The notes below the pieces were generated by a model. The model was not told the DNA's origin. It saw only the letters and a program-made list of their open reading frames with translations, and searched no databases. 59,383 nucleotides of DNA, from NCBI RefSeq assembly GCF_001424835.1, contig NZ_LMCQ01000012.1, positions 341,070-400,452 on the forward strand. The letters run 5' to 3'. Below, piece by piece: positions 8,665 through 18,672 of this stretch. Position 1 is the first letter of the stretch, and the number at the start of each line of letters is the position of its first letter. Made by a program: the position numbers and the translations under genes. The stretch comes from Variovorax sp. Root318D1. Its GTDB lineage: Bacteria > Pseudomonadota > Gammaproteobacteria > Burkholderiales > Burkholderiaceae_C.

Positions 8665-9513
8665 ATGACTGCATCCGAACTGCTGAAGGCCGCCGATCCG
8701 GTGGCCGCGCTCAAGGCACTGAGCGACGAAGTGCGCGCAAAGCCGGCCGACAGCAAGCACCGCGTCTTCATGGCGCAGCTGCTGTGCGTGCTCGGCCAGT
8801 GGGAGCGCGCACTCAACCAGCTCACCGTGGCGGCCGAGCTCGACGCACTGGCCGTGCCGATGAAGCAGGTGTATGGCGAAGCCGTGCGCTGCGAGGGTTT
8901 GCGCGCCGAAGTGTTCGCGGGCAAGCGCACACCCATGGTGTTCGGGCAGCCGGATGAATGGCTGGCGCTGCTGATCGAATCACTGCTGCGCCAGGGCCGC
9001 GGTGAAGACGGCATGGCCGAGGACCTGCGCCAGCGCGCCTTCGAGGCCGCACCGGCCATCGGCGGCACCATCGACGGCGCACCCTTCGAATGGCTGGCCG
9101 ATGCCGACATGCGCCTGGGCCCGGTGCTCGAAGCTTTCGTCAACGGCGAGTACTACTGGATTCCCTATGCGCGGCTCGCGCACATCAAGATCGAGCCGCC
9201 CGAAGATCTGCGCGATTGCGTCTGGATGCCCGCGCACCTGCAGTTCGAGAACGGCGGCGAGACACTCGCGCTGATTCCCACGCGTTACGAAGGCAGCGAG
9301 AACAGCGCGGACGGCGAACTGCAGCTCGCACGCAAGACCGAGTGGCGCGAACTGCGGCCCGAGGTGTGGATCGGCAGCGGCCAACGCGTGCTGGGCAGCG
9401 ACGCCGGCGAGTACGCGCTCATGGACGTGCGCGAGATCCTGTTCACGCCGGCCGCAACTGCCGCCGCCGCTGCGGAAGCCAGCACACCGTCGGAGGACGG
9501 CACCGATGGCTGA
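8665..9513 (+). CDS. tagJ: T6SS accessory protein TagJ/ImpE
   Basis: A 282-residue ImpE-family protein. The N-terminal half has tetratricopeptide-like helices (ADSKHRVFMAQLLCVLGQWERALNQL), followed by the family segment around FEWLADADMRLGPVLEAFVNGEYYWIP. TagJ proteins bind the sheath protein TssB and are thought to assist sheath disassembly by ClpV, whose gene lies four genes downstream. It overlaps the tssE start by 8 bases, indicating coupled translation. The C-terminus is an Ala-rich tail of no clear role. Confidence 0.88.
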   Translation: MTASELLKAADPVAALKALSDEVRAKPADSKHRVFMAQLLCVLGQWERALNQLTVAAELDALAVPMKQVYGEAVRCEGLRAEVFAGKRTPMVFGQPDEWLALLIESLLRQGRGEDGMAEDLRQRAFEAAPAIGGTIDGAPFEWLADADMRLGPVLEAFVNGEYYWIPYARLAHIKIEPPEDLRDCVWMPAHLQFENGGETLALIPTRYEGSENSADGELQLARKTEWRELRPEVWIGSGQRVLGSDAGEYALMDVREILFTPAATAAAAAEASTPSEDGTDG

Positions 9514-10021
9514 ACTCACTGCACAGGAGCGGCTGCAGCCGTCGCTGCTCGACCGCCTCGTCGACCATGCGCCGGACGAGAAGCGCGAGAGCGACGACAA
9601 GCGCACGCTGACCAAGCAGGCGCTGCGCCAGGCCGTGCTGCGCGACCTCGGCTGGCTTTTCAATGCCACCAGCTACGGCCTTGCCATGGACGACAAGCGC
9701 TTTCCCAATGCGGCGCGCTCCGTCATCAATTACGGATTGCCTATGCTGTCTGGCCAGTACACCTCGTCGGTGCAGCGTGTCAGCATGGAGCAGGCTTTGA
9801 AGAACGCAATCCTGCAGTTCGAGCCACGCATCCTGTCCCGCACTCTCGAAGTTGAACTCGTCATGGAAGGCTCGGCATTGGACTCCCACAACAGCATTGG
9901 CTTGCAGATCCGCGGCATGCTGTGGGCGCAACCCGTGCCGCTCGAGTTCCTGATGCGCAGCCGCGTCGACCTGGAAGAAGGCCGCATAGAGATCGTGGAC
10001 ATGGCGCAAGCCCAAAGATAA
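9506..10021 (+). CDS. tssE: T6SS baseplate subunit TssE (gp25-like)
   Basis: A 171-residue gp25/lysozyme-like baseplate protein. The family signature is visible in RSVINYGLPMLSG and in NAILQFEPRILSRTLEVELV, which contains the conserved EPR motif. It forms the baseplate wedge with TssF, TssG and TssK and initiates sheath polymerisation in the cytoplasm. It starts within the end of tagJ and is followed 10 bases later by tssF, so the baseplate genes form one translational block. Length is ordinary for the family. Confidence 0.93.
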   Translation: MAELTAQERLQPSLLDRLVDHAPDEKRESDDKRTLTKQALRQAVLRDLGWLFNATSYGLAMDDKRFPNAARSVINYGLPMLSGQYTSSVQRVSMEQALKNAILQFEPRILSRTLEVELVMEGSALDSHNSIGLQIRGMLWAQPVPLEFLMRSRVDLEEGRIEIVDMAQAQR

Positions 10022-10031
10022 GTCCGCCGTC

Positions 10032-11924
10032 ATGGACCCTCGGTTGCTGAGCCTGTATGAACAGGAACTGCGCTACTTCCGTGAAAGCTCCTCGGAGTTC
10101 GCGCGCGCCTTTCCGAAGATTGCGCACCGCCTGGGCATCGAAGGCCAGGAGGTCGCCGACCCGTACGTCGAGCGGCTGATCGAGGCCACCGCATTCCTTT
10201 CGGCACGTGTGGCGCTGAAACTCGATGCCGAGTACCCGCGCTTCACGGGGCATTTGCTCGACATCGTCTATCCGCATTTCCTGGCGCCTACGCCGGCCAT
10301 GGCCATCGTGTCGGTGATGCCGGATGCCGATGACGCCAAGCTTGCAACCGGGCCGACACTACCGCGCGGCAGCGGGCTGCGCGCACGGCAGGCGGTGGGG
10401 CAGAACACGCACTGCGAATTCCGCACGGCCAGTGCGCTGCGCGTCTGGCCCATCGAGATTTTGCGTGCCCAGTATTTCACCTACGCGCCGGACCTGCCGC
10501 TGAATGCGCACCCGCAGTCGCGCTCGATTCGCGGCGGGCTGCGCATTGCACTGCGTGCGACGGCGGGGCTGAACTTCAGCCAGATCGCGATGGAAGAGCT
10601 CGTTCTGCATTTTGGCGGTGCCGAAGACGTGGCGTGGCAACTGCACGAATGCGCGCTCGGCCAGCCCGTGGGCGTGCTGGTGCGCCCGATGGCGCCCGGC
10701 GGCGCGATGCAGGGCGCGATGAAGACGCTGCCCGGCAGCGCCATCCAGCCGGTGGGCTTTGAGGAAGACGACGCGCTGCTGCCGGTGACGGCCACAGGTT
10801 TTTCGGGCTTCAGGCTGCTGCAGGAGTACTTCGCGTTTCCGCAGCGATTCCAGTTCGCCCGCATCGGCGGCCTGCGGCCGCTGCTGGCGGACATGGCGGT
10901 GACGGAGGTCGAGGTCGTGCTGCTCTTTTCGCGCGGCGATGCGGCGCTCGAAAAGCTGGTGAGTGCCGACAACGTGCAACTGCACTGCGTGCCGGTGGCC
11001 AACCTCTTCAGCAAGCGGCTCGACCGTGTACCGGTGTCGGAGGGCGTGAGCCAGTTCCACCTGGTGCCCGACCGCACTCGCCCACAGGACTTCGAAGTGC
11101 ACACGGTGACCGAGGTCACCGGACACGGCGCACCCGGCACGGCGGAAGTAGCCGCGGAGCAGTCCTTTCGTCCGTTCTATTCGGCTTTTCATGGCAGCCG
11201 CCACGCGCACCCGGCCTACTACACGACCACGCGCGAGCCGCGCATGCTCTCGGTACGCCAGCGCACCGAAGGGCACCGCAGCAGCCATATCGGGTCCGAG
11301 GTGTACATGCAGATCGTCGATCCGCAGCAGGCGCCGTATTCGACCGCGCTGCGCCAGTTGGCGGTGACGGCGCTGTGCACCAACCGCGACTTGCCGCTCC
11401 TGATGCCGCTGGGCCGCGATAACGACTTCGATTGCATCGACTCTTTTCCGGCGCAGCGCGTGCGCATGGTGCGTGGGCCTTCGCGGCCGGTGTCGCCGGT
11501 GGTCAGCCAGGGGCTCGGCTGGCGCGTGGTGGACCACTTGGCACTCAACTACCTGTCGCTCTCGGACAGCACACCCGAGCAGGGCGCCGCCGCATTGCGC
11601 GAGACCTTGATGCTCTACGCCGCGCACGCGGATGAAATGCGCCAGGGGCAGGTGCGGGGCTTGCTGTCGGTCAAGAGCAAGCCCGTGGCGCGCCGGCTGC
11701 CGCTGCCGGGCCCGATCGCATTCGGCCGCGGGCTCGAAGTGACGCTCGAAGTCGACAAGGATGCGTTCCACGGCCACAGCGTTTTTCTTTTTGGTGCCGT
11801 GATGGCGCAATACCTGGCGCGCCACGTGGAGGTCAATCACTTCGTCGAGGCCGTGCTGCGTATTGCGGGCAAAGGCGAAATCATGCGCTGGAGGCCGCTG
11901 TGCGGGACACGCCAGATTCTGTGA
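10032..11924 (+). CDS. tssF: T6SS baseplate subunit TssF (ImpG/VasA)
   Basis: A 630-residue TssF protein, usual for the family. The N-terminus MDPRLLSLYEQELRYFRESS, with FPKIAHRLGIEG and DPYVERLIEATAFLSARV, is the classic start, and the middle contains RYSSHIGSEVY-like sequence (HRSSHIGSEVYMQI) typical of ImpG. It forms the main body of the baseplate wedge, two copies per wedge with one TssG. Its last 25 bases overlap the start of tssG. Nothing in the sequence suggests truncation or frameshift. Confidence 0.95.
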   Translation: MDPRLLSLYEQELRYFRESSSEFARAFPKIAHRLGIEGQEVADPYVERLIEATAFLSARVALKLDAEYPRFTGHLLDIVYPHFLAPTPAMAIVSVMPDADDAKLATGPTLPRGSGLRARQAVGQNTHCEFRTASALRVWPIEILRAQYFTYAPDLPLNAHPQSRSIRGGLRIALRATAGLNFSQIAMEELVLHFGGAEDVAWQLHECALGQPVGVLVRPMAPGGAMQGAMKTLPGSAIQPVGFEEDDALLPVTATGFSGFRLLQEYFAFPQRFQFARIGGLRPLLADMAVTEVEVVLLFSRGDAALEKLVSADNVQLHCVPVANLFSKRLDRVPVSEGVSQFHLVPDRTRPQDFEVHTVTEVTGHGAPGTAEVAAEQSFRPFYSAFHGSRHAHPAYYTTTREPRMLSVRQRTEGHRSSHIGSEVYMQIVDPQQAPYSTALRQLAVTALCTNRDLPLLMPLGRDNDFDCIDSFPAQRVRMVRGPSRPVSPVVSQGLGWRVVDHLALNYLSLSDSTPEQGAAALRETLMLYAAHADEMRQGQVRGLLSVKSKPVARRLPLPGPIAFGRGLEVTLEVDKDAFHGHSVFLFGAVMAQYLARHVEVNHFVEAVLRIAGKGEIMRWRPLCGTRQIL

Positions 11925-12997
11925 GCGCCGATCGAGGCGGGCCAGTCAACACGCGCGTGGACAACGCACTGCGCGAGTGGTCGGCCGAGCCGTGGGCCTT
12001 CGACTACTTTGCGGTGCTGCGCCGGCTGGAATCGATTGCCGGGACCACACCGCGCTGGGGCCGCGCGCTGTTGCCGAAAGCGGAGCCGTTGCGCGTGGGG
12101 CAGGAGCCTTCGCTTTCTTTCGCGCCCGCCAGCTTCAGCCGCTTCGAGCCCGCTACGGCCTATTCGCCGCCGCGCCTGCGGCAGCACTTCTTCAGCTACA
12201 TCGGCCCCAACGGTCCGCTGCCGGTGCACCTGAGCGATTTCATTCGCGAGCGCAGCATCAACCAGGGCGACCCGACATGGCTCGCCTTTCTCGATAGTTT
12301 TTCGCACCGCTTCTCGCTGCACTTCTACCGGGCCTGGGCGCAATCGCGGCCGGCCGTGGCGCTCGACAGGCCAGACGAAGATCGCTTCCGGCTGCAGGTC
12401 GGCGCGCTGGTCGGCATCGGCACGCCGGGGCGCACCGGGCGCGACGAGGTGCACGACGACGCGCGGCTGCACTTCTCGGGCTGGCTCGCGCGGCGGGTGC
12501 ACAACGTCGAAGGCGTGGAGTCGGTGCTGTGCAGCTACTTCGGCGTGCCGGTCAAGCTGGAGCGCTGGGTCGGCCACTGGATGAGCCTGCCCGCCGGCGA
12601 ACTCACCCGACTCGGCCAGGGCGAGACCTCGCGCTCGATGGGCATGGGCGCGATGCTCGGCACGCGCGCCTGGGACCGGCAGCACCGCGTGCGGCTGCAC
12701 GTCGGCCCGCTCACGCTCGACCAATACCGCATGTTCCTTCCTACCGGCGATGCGCAGCCCGTGCTGCAGCGCTGGATGCAGCAGCTGCTCGGCGACGAGC
12801 TCGAGTGGGACGCGCAGCTTGCGCTGCAAGGCGCGCAGGTGCCGCCCACACGTCTCGGGCAAGCCAAGGGCAACGCGCCTCGCCTCGGATGGATCGCGTG
12901 GCTCGGACAGCGCCCGCGCTCGCGCGACGCGGCGGATGTCCGCATCGGCAGCCAGCCCGTCGTGCCGAAGGATCGGCGGACGGCCGCATTTCAATAA
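11900..12997 (+). CDS. tssG: T6SS baseplate subunit TssG (ImpH/VasB)
   Basis: A 365-residue TssG protein. Family sequence includes PWAFDYFAVLRRLE, HFFSYIGPNGPLPVHLSDFI and FLDSFSHRFSLHFYRAWAQSRP. It bridges the two TssF copies of each baseplate wedge. The start is a GTG at 11900 inside the end of tssF; no in-frame ATG lies nearby upstream, and the residues that follow (a short variable lead, then NTRVDNALREW) fit the family. The overlap means coupled translation. Followed after 40 bases by clpV. Confidence 0.93.
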   Translation: MRDTPDSVSADRGGPVNTRVDNALREWSAEPWAFDYFAVLRRLESIAGTTPRWGRALLPKAEPLRVGQEPSLSFAPASFSRFEPATAYSPPRLRQHFFSYIGPNGPLPVHLSDFIRERSINQGDPTWLAFLDSFSHRFSLHFYRAWAQSRPAVALDRPDEDRFRLQVGALVGIGTPGRTGRDEVHDDARLHFSGWLARRVHNVEGVESVLCSYFGVPVKLERWVGHWMSLPAGELTRLGQGETSRSMGMGAMLGTRAWDRQHRVRLHVGPLTLDQYRMFLPTGDAQPVLQRWMQQLLGDELEWDAQLALQGAQVPPTRLGQAKGNAPRLGWIAWLGQRPRSRDAADVRIGSQPVVPKDRRTAAFQ

Positions 12998-13037
12998 ACC
13001 CAGCTTCCATTCGTCTTGAAGAGATACGGAGTCCTCC

Positions 13038-15767
13038 ATGAGTGAAATCAGCCGCACCGCCCTTTTTGGCAAGCTCAACTCGCTGGCCTACAAGGCCATT
13101 GAAGGCGCTACCGTGTTCTGCAAGATGCGCGGTAATCCGTACGTGGAGCTGGAGCACTGGTTCGCGCAGCTGCTGCAGGCGCAGGACTCCGACCTGCATC
13201 GCGTGATCCAGCACTACGGCCTGGACGTATCGGTCATCGCCAAGGACATCACGGCCGCGCTCGACCGACTGCCGCGCGGCGCCACCGCCATCAGCGATTT
13301 TTCTCCGCACATCGAGAACGCCATCGAGCGCGCATGGACCTACGCCACGCTGCAGTTCGGCGAGGCGCAGGTGCGCACCGGCTACATCCTGGTCGGCATG
13401 CTGAAGACGCAGAGCCTGCGCAACCCGCTCTTCGGCTTGTCCAAGCAGTTCGAGAAGGTGAAGGTCGAAGACCTGGCCGACAACTTCGTGAAGATCTGCG
13501 ACCCTTCGCCCGAATCGCAGATGCGCGCGCAGGACGGCACCGGCATGGGCAGCGGTGCACCGGGCGAAGACTCCGGCGCCATGGCGCCTGCCGCCATGGG
13601 CAAGGGCGATGCCCTCAAGAAATTTGCTGTCGACCTGACCGAGAAGGCGAAAAAGGGAGAGATGGATCCGGTGACCGGGCGGGACGAGGAAATCCGCCAG
13701 ATCGTCGACATCCTGATGCGGCGCCGCCAGAACAACCCGCTCTTGACGGGTGAAGCCGGCGTTGGCAAGACCGCGGTGGTGGAAGGCTTCGCGCAGCGCC
13801 TGGCGCGCGGCGACGTGCCGCCGCAGCTGAAAGACGTGAAGCTGCTCACGCTCGACATCGGCCTCTTGCAGGCGGGCGCGAGCATGAAGGGCGAGTTCGA
13901 GCAGCGGCTTCGCCAAGTGATCGACGAGGTGCAGAGCTCACCGACGCCCATCATTCTTTTCATCGACGAGATCCACACGCTGGTGGGCGCGGGCGGCGCG
14001 GCCGGCACCGGCGATGCGGCCAACCTCTTGAAGCCGGCGCTGGCGCGCGGCAACCTGCGCACCATCGGCGCTACCACCTGGGCCGAGTACAAGAAGTACA
14101 TCGAGAAAGACCCGGCACTCACGCGGCGCTTCCAGGTGGTGCAGGTGCCAGAGCCGGACGAGGTGAAGGCCATTCTCATGCTGCGCGGGGTGGCCAGCGT
14201 GCTCGAGAAGCACCATCGTGTGCAGCTGCTCGACGAGGCCATCGAAGCGGCCGTGAAGCTCTCGCACCGCTACATTCCCGCGCGCCAACTGCCCGACAAG
14301 GCCGTGAGCCTGCTCGATACGGCGTGCGCCCGCGTGGCCGTGTCGCAGCACGCCACGCCGCCCGAAGTGGAAGACTGCATGCGGCGTATCGAAGGCCTCA
14401 CGGTCGAGCAGGAGATCATCGGCCGCGAGGCGACCATCGGCATCGACGTGACCAAGCGCTCGGCGCAGGTGGAGGCGCTGCTGGTCGAATCGAAGCTGCA
14501 GCTCGAAGGCTTGAATGCGCGCTGGCAGGAAGAAAAAGGACTGGTCGACCGGCTGCTTGAGTTGCGTGCGAAGCTGCGGGCGGGGAACAAGCCGGTGGAT
14601 GCGGCATCCGCAGAGGGCAATGCGAAGACCGACGTGCCCCCACCCCAACCCTCCCCCAGCGGGGGAGGGAGCGAAGACCGCGCCGCGCTGCTTGAAGAAC
14701 TGCATGCGCTGCAGGCCAAGATCCATGCGGTGCAAGGCGAGTCGCCGCTCATCCTGCCTTCGGTCGACGAACAGGCCGTGGCTTCCGTGGTCGCGGATTG
14801 GACCGGCATTCCCGTCGGCCGCATGGTGAAGAACGAAGTCGAGGCGGTGCTCAAGCTCGCCGACACGCTCAACCAGCGCGTCATCGGCCAGAAGCACGGC
14901 CTGGAGATGATCGCGCGCCGAATTCAAACGTCTCGCGCGCGGCTCGACAACCCGCAAAAGCCCATCGGCGTGTTCATGCTCTGCGGCACCTCGGGCGTCG
15001 GCAAGACCGAGACCGCGCTGGCGCTGGCCGAGGCGCTCTACGGCGGCGAGCAGAACATCATCACCATCAACATGAGCGAGTTCCAGGAGGCGCACACCGT
15101 CTCCACGCTCAAGGGCGCACCGCCCGGCTACGTGGGCTACGGCGAGGGCGGCATCCTGACCGAGGCTGTGCGCCGCCGGCCCTACAGCGTGGTGCTGCTC
15201 GACGAGGTGGAAAAAGCCCACCCCGACGTGCACGAGATCTTCTTCCAGGTGTTCGACAAGGGCTGGATGGAAGACGGCGAGGGCCGCATGATCGACTTCA
15301 AGAACACGATCATCCTGCTCACCACCAATGCCGGCAGCGAGCTGGTGATGAGCATGTGCCGCGACCCCGAGCTGCTGCCCGATTCCAACGCGCTGGCCGA
15401 TGCGCTGAAGGCGCCGCTGATGAAGGTGTTTCCGCCCGCGCTCCTGGGCCGCATCGTCACCATTCCCTATTACCCGCTGTCGCCGGACATGATGAAGAAG
15501 ATCGTGCGGCTGCAGCTGGGCCGCATCAAGAAGCGGGTGGAGACCAACCACGGAGTGCCCTTCGAGTACAGCGAAGCGGTGGTCGAGCAGGTGGTTGCGC
15601 GCTGCCAGGACCCGGAGTCCGGCGGCCGCGTGATCGACGCGATCCTGACCAACACGGTGCTGCCGACCATCTCGGTCGAGTACCTGCAGCGGCTGGCGTC
15701 CGGCGGCGAGATCCGCCGCGTGGCGCTCGACGTGAAGGACGCCGACTTCACCTACGCCTTTGATTGA
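13038..15767 (+). CDS. clpV: T6SS sheath-recycling AAA+ ATPase ClpV (TssH)
   Basis: A 909-residue ClpB-type hexameric unfoldase that disassembles contracted TssB/TssC sheath. It has an N-terminal Clp repeat domain, first Walker A GEAGVGKTA (about 238-246) and second GTSGVGKTETA (about 649-659), the Walker B block VVLLDEVEKAHPDVHE, and a middle coiled-coil region. Within the middle region, about residues 530-545 (PPPQPSPSGGG), lies an in-frame insertion encoded by a 9-bp perfect hairpin repeat (see the separate repeat feature), so this loop is unlikely to be ancestral. The sequence is otherwise intact. GGAG precedes the ATG. Confidence 0.95.
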   Translation: MSEISRTALFGKLNSLAYKAIEGATVFCKMRGNPYVELEHWFAQLLQAQDSDLHRVIQHYGLDVSVIAKDITAALDRLPRGATAISDFSPHIENAIERAWTYATLQFGEAQVRTGYILVGMLKTQSLRNPLFGLSKQFEKVKVEDLADNFVKICDPSPESQMRAQDGTGMGSGAPGEDSGAMAPAAMGKGDALKKFAVDLTEKAKKGEMDPVTGRDEEIRQIVDILMRRRQNNPLLTGEAGVGKTAVVEGFAQRLARGDVPPQLKDVKLLTLDIGLLQAGASMKGEFEQRLRQVIDEVQSSPTPIILFIDEIHTLVGAGGAAGTGDAANLLKPALARGNLRTIGATTWAEYKKYIEKDPALTRRFQVVQVPEPDEVKAILMLRGVASVLEKHHRVQLLDEAIEAAVKLSHRYIPARQLPDKAVSLLDTACARVAVSQHATPPEVEDCMRRIEGLTVEQEIIGREATIGIDVTKRSAQVEALLVESKLQLEGLNARWQEEKGLVDRLLELRAKLRAGNKPVDAASAEGNAKTDVPPPQPSPSGGGSEDRAALLEELHALQAKIHAVQGESPLILPSVDEQAVASVVADWTGIPVGRMVKNEVEAVLKLADTLNQRVIGQKHGLEMIARRIQTSRARLDNPQKPIGVFMLCGTSGVGKTETALALAEALYGGEQNIITINMSEFQEAHTVSTLKGAPPGYVGYGEGGILTEAVRRRPYSVVLLDEVEKAHPDVHEIFFQVFDKGWMEDGEGRMIDFKNTIILLTTNAGSELVMSMCRDPELLPDSNALADALKAPLMKVFPPALLGRIVTIPYYPLSPDMMKKIVRLQLGRIKKRVETNHGVPFEYSEAVVEQVVARCQDPESGGRVIDAILTNTVLPTISVEYLQRLASGGEIRRVALDVKDADFTYAFD
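14633..14672 (+). repeat. REP-like hairpin element inserted in frame within clpV
   Basis: The stretch contains CCCTCCCCC (14649-14657), a 3-base loop and GGGGGAGGG (14661-14669), a perfect stem, preceded by CCCCCACCCCAA. Elements of this CCCCACCCCAACCCTCCCCC type are usually intergenic in Comamonadaceae and other proteobacteria (recollection, not searched). Here it is translated as a Pro/Ser/Gly loop in the ClpV middle domain. Its length keeps the frame open. Confidence 0.75.
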
Positions 15768-15787
15768 AACAACACAAGCATTCCGAC

Positions 15788-18664
15788 ATGGCTGAAGAAA
15801 AGTTCCACATCAAGAGCGAATCGCCCGCCGTCGACGATCTGATGTTCTGGAGCCTTGCGGGGCACGAGTCGCTGTCGCGTGCTTCGTTCTACGAGCTCAC
15901 GGTAGTCTCCAAGAACCGGGCAATCAGCGCGACCGACATCCTGGGCCGCGCCTTCGACGTCGTGATCGATTTTGCCGATGCGGACGGCGGCACGCACCAG
16001 CGGCACTGCCATGGCCACGCGGTGCGCTTTGTGCGCGTACATGAACTCGGACGCCATTTCGAGTATCGAATCACCCTGCGCTCTTGGTTCTGGCTGCTGA
16101 CCAAACGGAAGAACTCGCGCATCTTTCAGGTGAAGCCCACCTTGGAAGTGTTCGATGCGACGCTGGATGACAGTCCCATCAAGCGTGTCAAGAAGACCAA
16201 TGTCGACCAGGTCATCGGCAAGCACGACGCACTGCGCTACTGCGTGCAGTTCGAAGAGACCGACTACAACTTTCTGTCCCGGCTGATGGAGCAGGAGGGG
16301 ATCCACTACTGGTTCGATGCGCACGACGCCCCCGGCACGATGTACCTGGCCGATGCCAGCGACATTGCACACGCGGCACTTCCCGTCGCCGACACGCTCG
16401 CGCATGTGACCGAGCAACGCAGCGAAGCACGCTTCAACGAGATCAGCCGCTGGGTTTCGGCCACTCGTCTGGATACGGGCAAGTACGCTTCGACCGACAG
16501 CAACTTCAAGACGATCAACACGCTTCTCAGCGTGACGGCCGACGGCTCCGGCGATTGCGAGTTGGCTGATTTCGAAAGCTTCGAATTTCCCGGGGGTTAT
16601 TTCCACAAGGAAACGTCCGATGTCGTCGGCGCGGTTCGCCGGGATGAATTGGTCGGCCGCCGCGAGCGGCACTGGGCCCTGACTGCCTGGCCCGACGTGG
16701 CCGCGGGTCGCAGCTTCAAGTTCGAGGGAGACCCCGACGGCACGCGTGACGGCGAATACACCATCGCAGCCTGCACGTTCTTCGTGAGCCATCCTGGCTA
16801 TGAGGGTCTGGACCGGGCGCCGCAGCCGCAGCCGGTGGCAGACATGCTGCGCGCGGTGCTGGCCGACGATCCGCCCAACCTGGAGAACCTGGGCATCATC
16901 CAGGACTTGTTCGAAAGCGCGCCGCAACTGCGCGGCGACGGGCGCGATGCCAGCGTCTTCGTGACGACGGTCATGCCGCAGGCCATGCCCTACCGGCCGC
17001 CTCGCCTGACGCCGTTCGTCAAGATGCCCGGCTTGCAGTCGGCCATCGTCGTAGGGCCCAAAGGCCAGGAGAACGAGCCCTATGTCGATGAGTTCGGCCG
17101 GGTCAAGGTCCACTTCCATTGGGACCGTTACGACGAGCGCGACGAAAAGTCCACTTGCTGGGTGCGCGTGTCTCAGCCCTGGGCAGGCAAGAGCTGGGGC
17201 GGCTATTTCATGCCGCGCATCGGGCAAGAGGTGCTGGTCGATTTCCTGGAGGGCAATCCGAACCGCCCGGTGATCGTGGGCCGGGTCTACAACGACGACC
17301 AGCCGATCCCCTACGAGTCGCCCACGCAAAGCGGCTTCAAGACCCGGTCGACGCCCAAGGGGGGCGCAGGAAACTACAACGAGATCATGTTCGAGGACAA
17401 GAAGGGCGCCGAGAACATCAACATTCATGCCGAGCGCAACATGTCGCGCTCGGTTGAGGTGGATGATTCGATTTCCATCGGGCGCGACCAAAGCAGCACC
17501 GTGGACCGCGACCGCACGGCACTGGTGAAGCGCAACGAGAAGAACACGGTGGCCGAGGTGCAGACCAACGTGGTGGGCATTTCCCAGAGCAACACCATCG
17601 GATCGGGCGGCCAGAAGACGCAAGTCGCGGGGTTCCAGGAAAACATCTTCCATGCCGGCCAGAAGACCTCTGTCGTCGGCATGCAGAACCTGACCGTGAC
17701 CGCCAACCAGGACAACGCCATCGGCGGCTTTCAGAAGACGGTGGTTGGTGCCAACATGGACGTGGGAGTAGTCGGCTTCCAGACGACCTCCGTCGGTGCC
17801 GACAGTGCGTTGCTGGTGACCGGCAACACAAAGATCCAGAGCGGGGGCGTGCGCAATGACGTGACCGGCGGCAAGCACGCCATCATGGCCAACGAGATCA
17901 AATTGGTGAGCAACACCAATATCGAGCTGATGGCGGTCGCCAACATCAATGCCACCTCGGTGGGCTCGAACACCACCGTGCTGGGAACCAATTCCAGCGG
18001 CTATATCGGCTCCAACAGCGAAGCCAACCTGGGCATGAACCGTTCGACCTTCATCGGACTGAACATGAGCAATGCCCTGGCGGTGGACATCTCGAATTTC
18101 CTGGGTGCCCAGATCGAGAACACGGCGGCCGTTCGCCTGACCAACGTGGCCGCCGCTTGCATCAGCCAGAAAACGATCGACGTCAACCTGACCACGCTGG
18201 AGGTGATCGGCGGCGGAGCAGGCGCGGGTGCCGCGGCAGCCAGCAGCACGGCGGGAATGGTTGCAGGATTCGCAATCGGGGCCGCGTCGGTAGTCGCCGG
18301 GCTGTTCGACGTCGCCGCAACTTTCGAGCAGTACGAGAAGGCGGAGGCGGACCTCAAGGCCGCCGCCGCCGAGGCGAATGCGCAGGGGTTGACGGCGCTC
18401 GGCAGCAGGCTCGGCCGGCTTGCCGACATCGCAAGCCGCCGCCGCACGGAGGGCGCCCTGGCGGCGATCCCGCTGGTAGGCGGCGTTGCCGTGGCTGGCG
18501 CCGAACTGCTGGGAGGCACCGCGGCTGAAGCGAGCGGCGACGCCCTGGGCAAAGCGCCGCACGCCGCCGCCGGAGCCGCCCCGGCGCTTCCCGCCGCTCC
18601 GGTGATACCGGCGGTGCCGCCCATTCCAGCGGCTCCGCCCCGCTATGTGCCGCCCGGCGGCTGA
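15788..18664 (+). CDS. vgrG: T6SS spike protein VgrG (TssI) with C-terminal extension
   Basis: A 958-residue VgrG trimeric spike. It contains the gp27-like N-terminal part, the gp5 OB-fold (YVDEFGRVKVHFHWDRYDE…CWVRVSQPWAGKSWGG…PRIGQEVLVDFLEGNPNRP) and the repetitive gp5 needle. After the needle come about 170 unusual residues: a Gly/Ala-rich, strongly hydrophobic stretch (GMVAGFAIGAASVVAGLF), a helical Ala/Glu-rich part, a second hydrophobic stretch (AIPLVGGVAVAGAELLGG), and a Pro-rich tail. I recognise no known toxin fold there. The ATG at 15788 gives the standard N-terminus; a TTG at 15764 in frame overlaps clpV and is less likely. The next four genes form its cargo-loading module. Confidence 0.93.
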   Translation: MAEEKFHIKSESPAVDDLMFWSLAGHESLSRASFYELTVVSKNRAISATDILGRAFDVVIDFADADGGTHQRHCHGHAVRFVRVHELGRHFEYRITLRSWFWLLTKRKNSRIFQVKPTLEVFDATLDDSPIKRVKKTNVDQVIGKHDALRYCVQFEETDYNFLSRLMEQEGIHYWFDAHDAPGTMYLADASDIAHAALPVADTLAHVTEQRSEARFNEISRWVSATRLDTGKYASTDSNFKTINTLLSVTADGSGDCELADFESFEFPGGYFHKETSDVVGAVRRDELVGRRERHWALTAWPDVAAGRSFKFEGDPDGTRDGEYTIAACTFFVSHPGYEGLDRAPQPQPVADMLRAVLADDPPNLENLGIIQDLFESAPQLRGDGRDASVFVTTVMPQAMPYRPPRLTPFVKMPGLQSAIVVGPKGQENEPYVDEFGRVKVHFHWDRYDERDEKSTCWVRVSQPWAGKSWGGYFMPRIGQEVLVDFLEGNPNRPVIVGRVYNDDQPIPYESPTQSGFKTRSTPKGGAGNYNEIMFEDKKGAENINIHAERNMSRSVEVDDSISIGRDQSSTVDRDRTALVKRNEKNTVAEVQTNVVGISQSNTIGSGGQKTQVAGFQENIFHAGQKTSVVGMQNLTVTANQDNAIGGFQKTVVGANMDVGVVGFQTTSVGADSALLVTGNTKIQSGGVRNDVTGGKHAIMANEIKLVSNTNIELMAVANINATSVGSNTTVLGTNSSGYIGSNSEANLGMNRSTFIGLNMSNALAVDISNFLGAQIENTAAVRLTNVAAACISQKTIDVNLTTLEVIGGGAGAGAAAASSTAGMVAGFAIGAASVVAGLFDVAATFEQYEKAEADLKAAAAEANAQGLTALGSRLGRLADIASRRRTEGALAAIPLVGGVAVAGAELLGGTAAEASGDALGKAPHAAAGAAPALPAAPVIPAVPPIPAAPPRYVPPGG

Positions 18665-18672
18665 GCCCGGCC

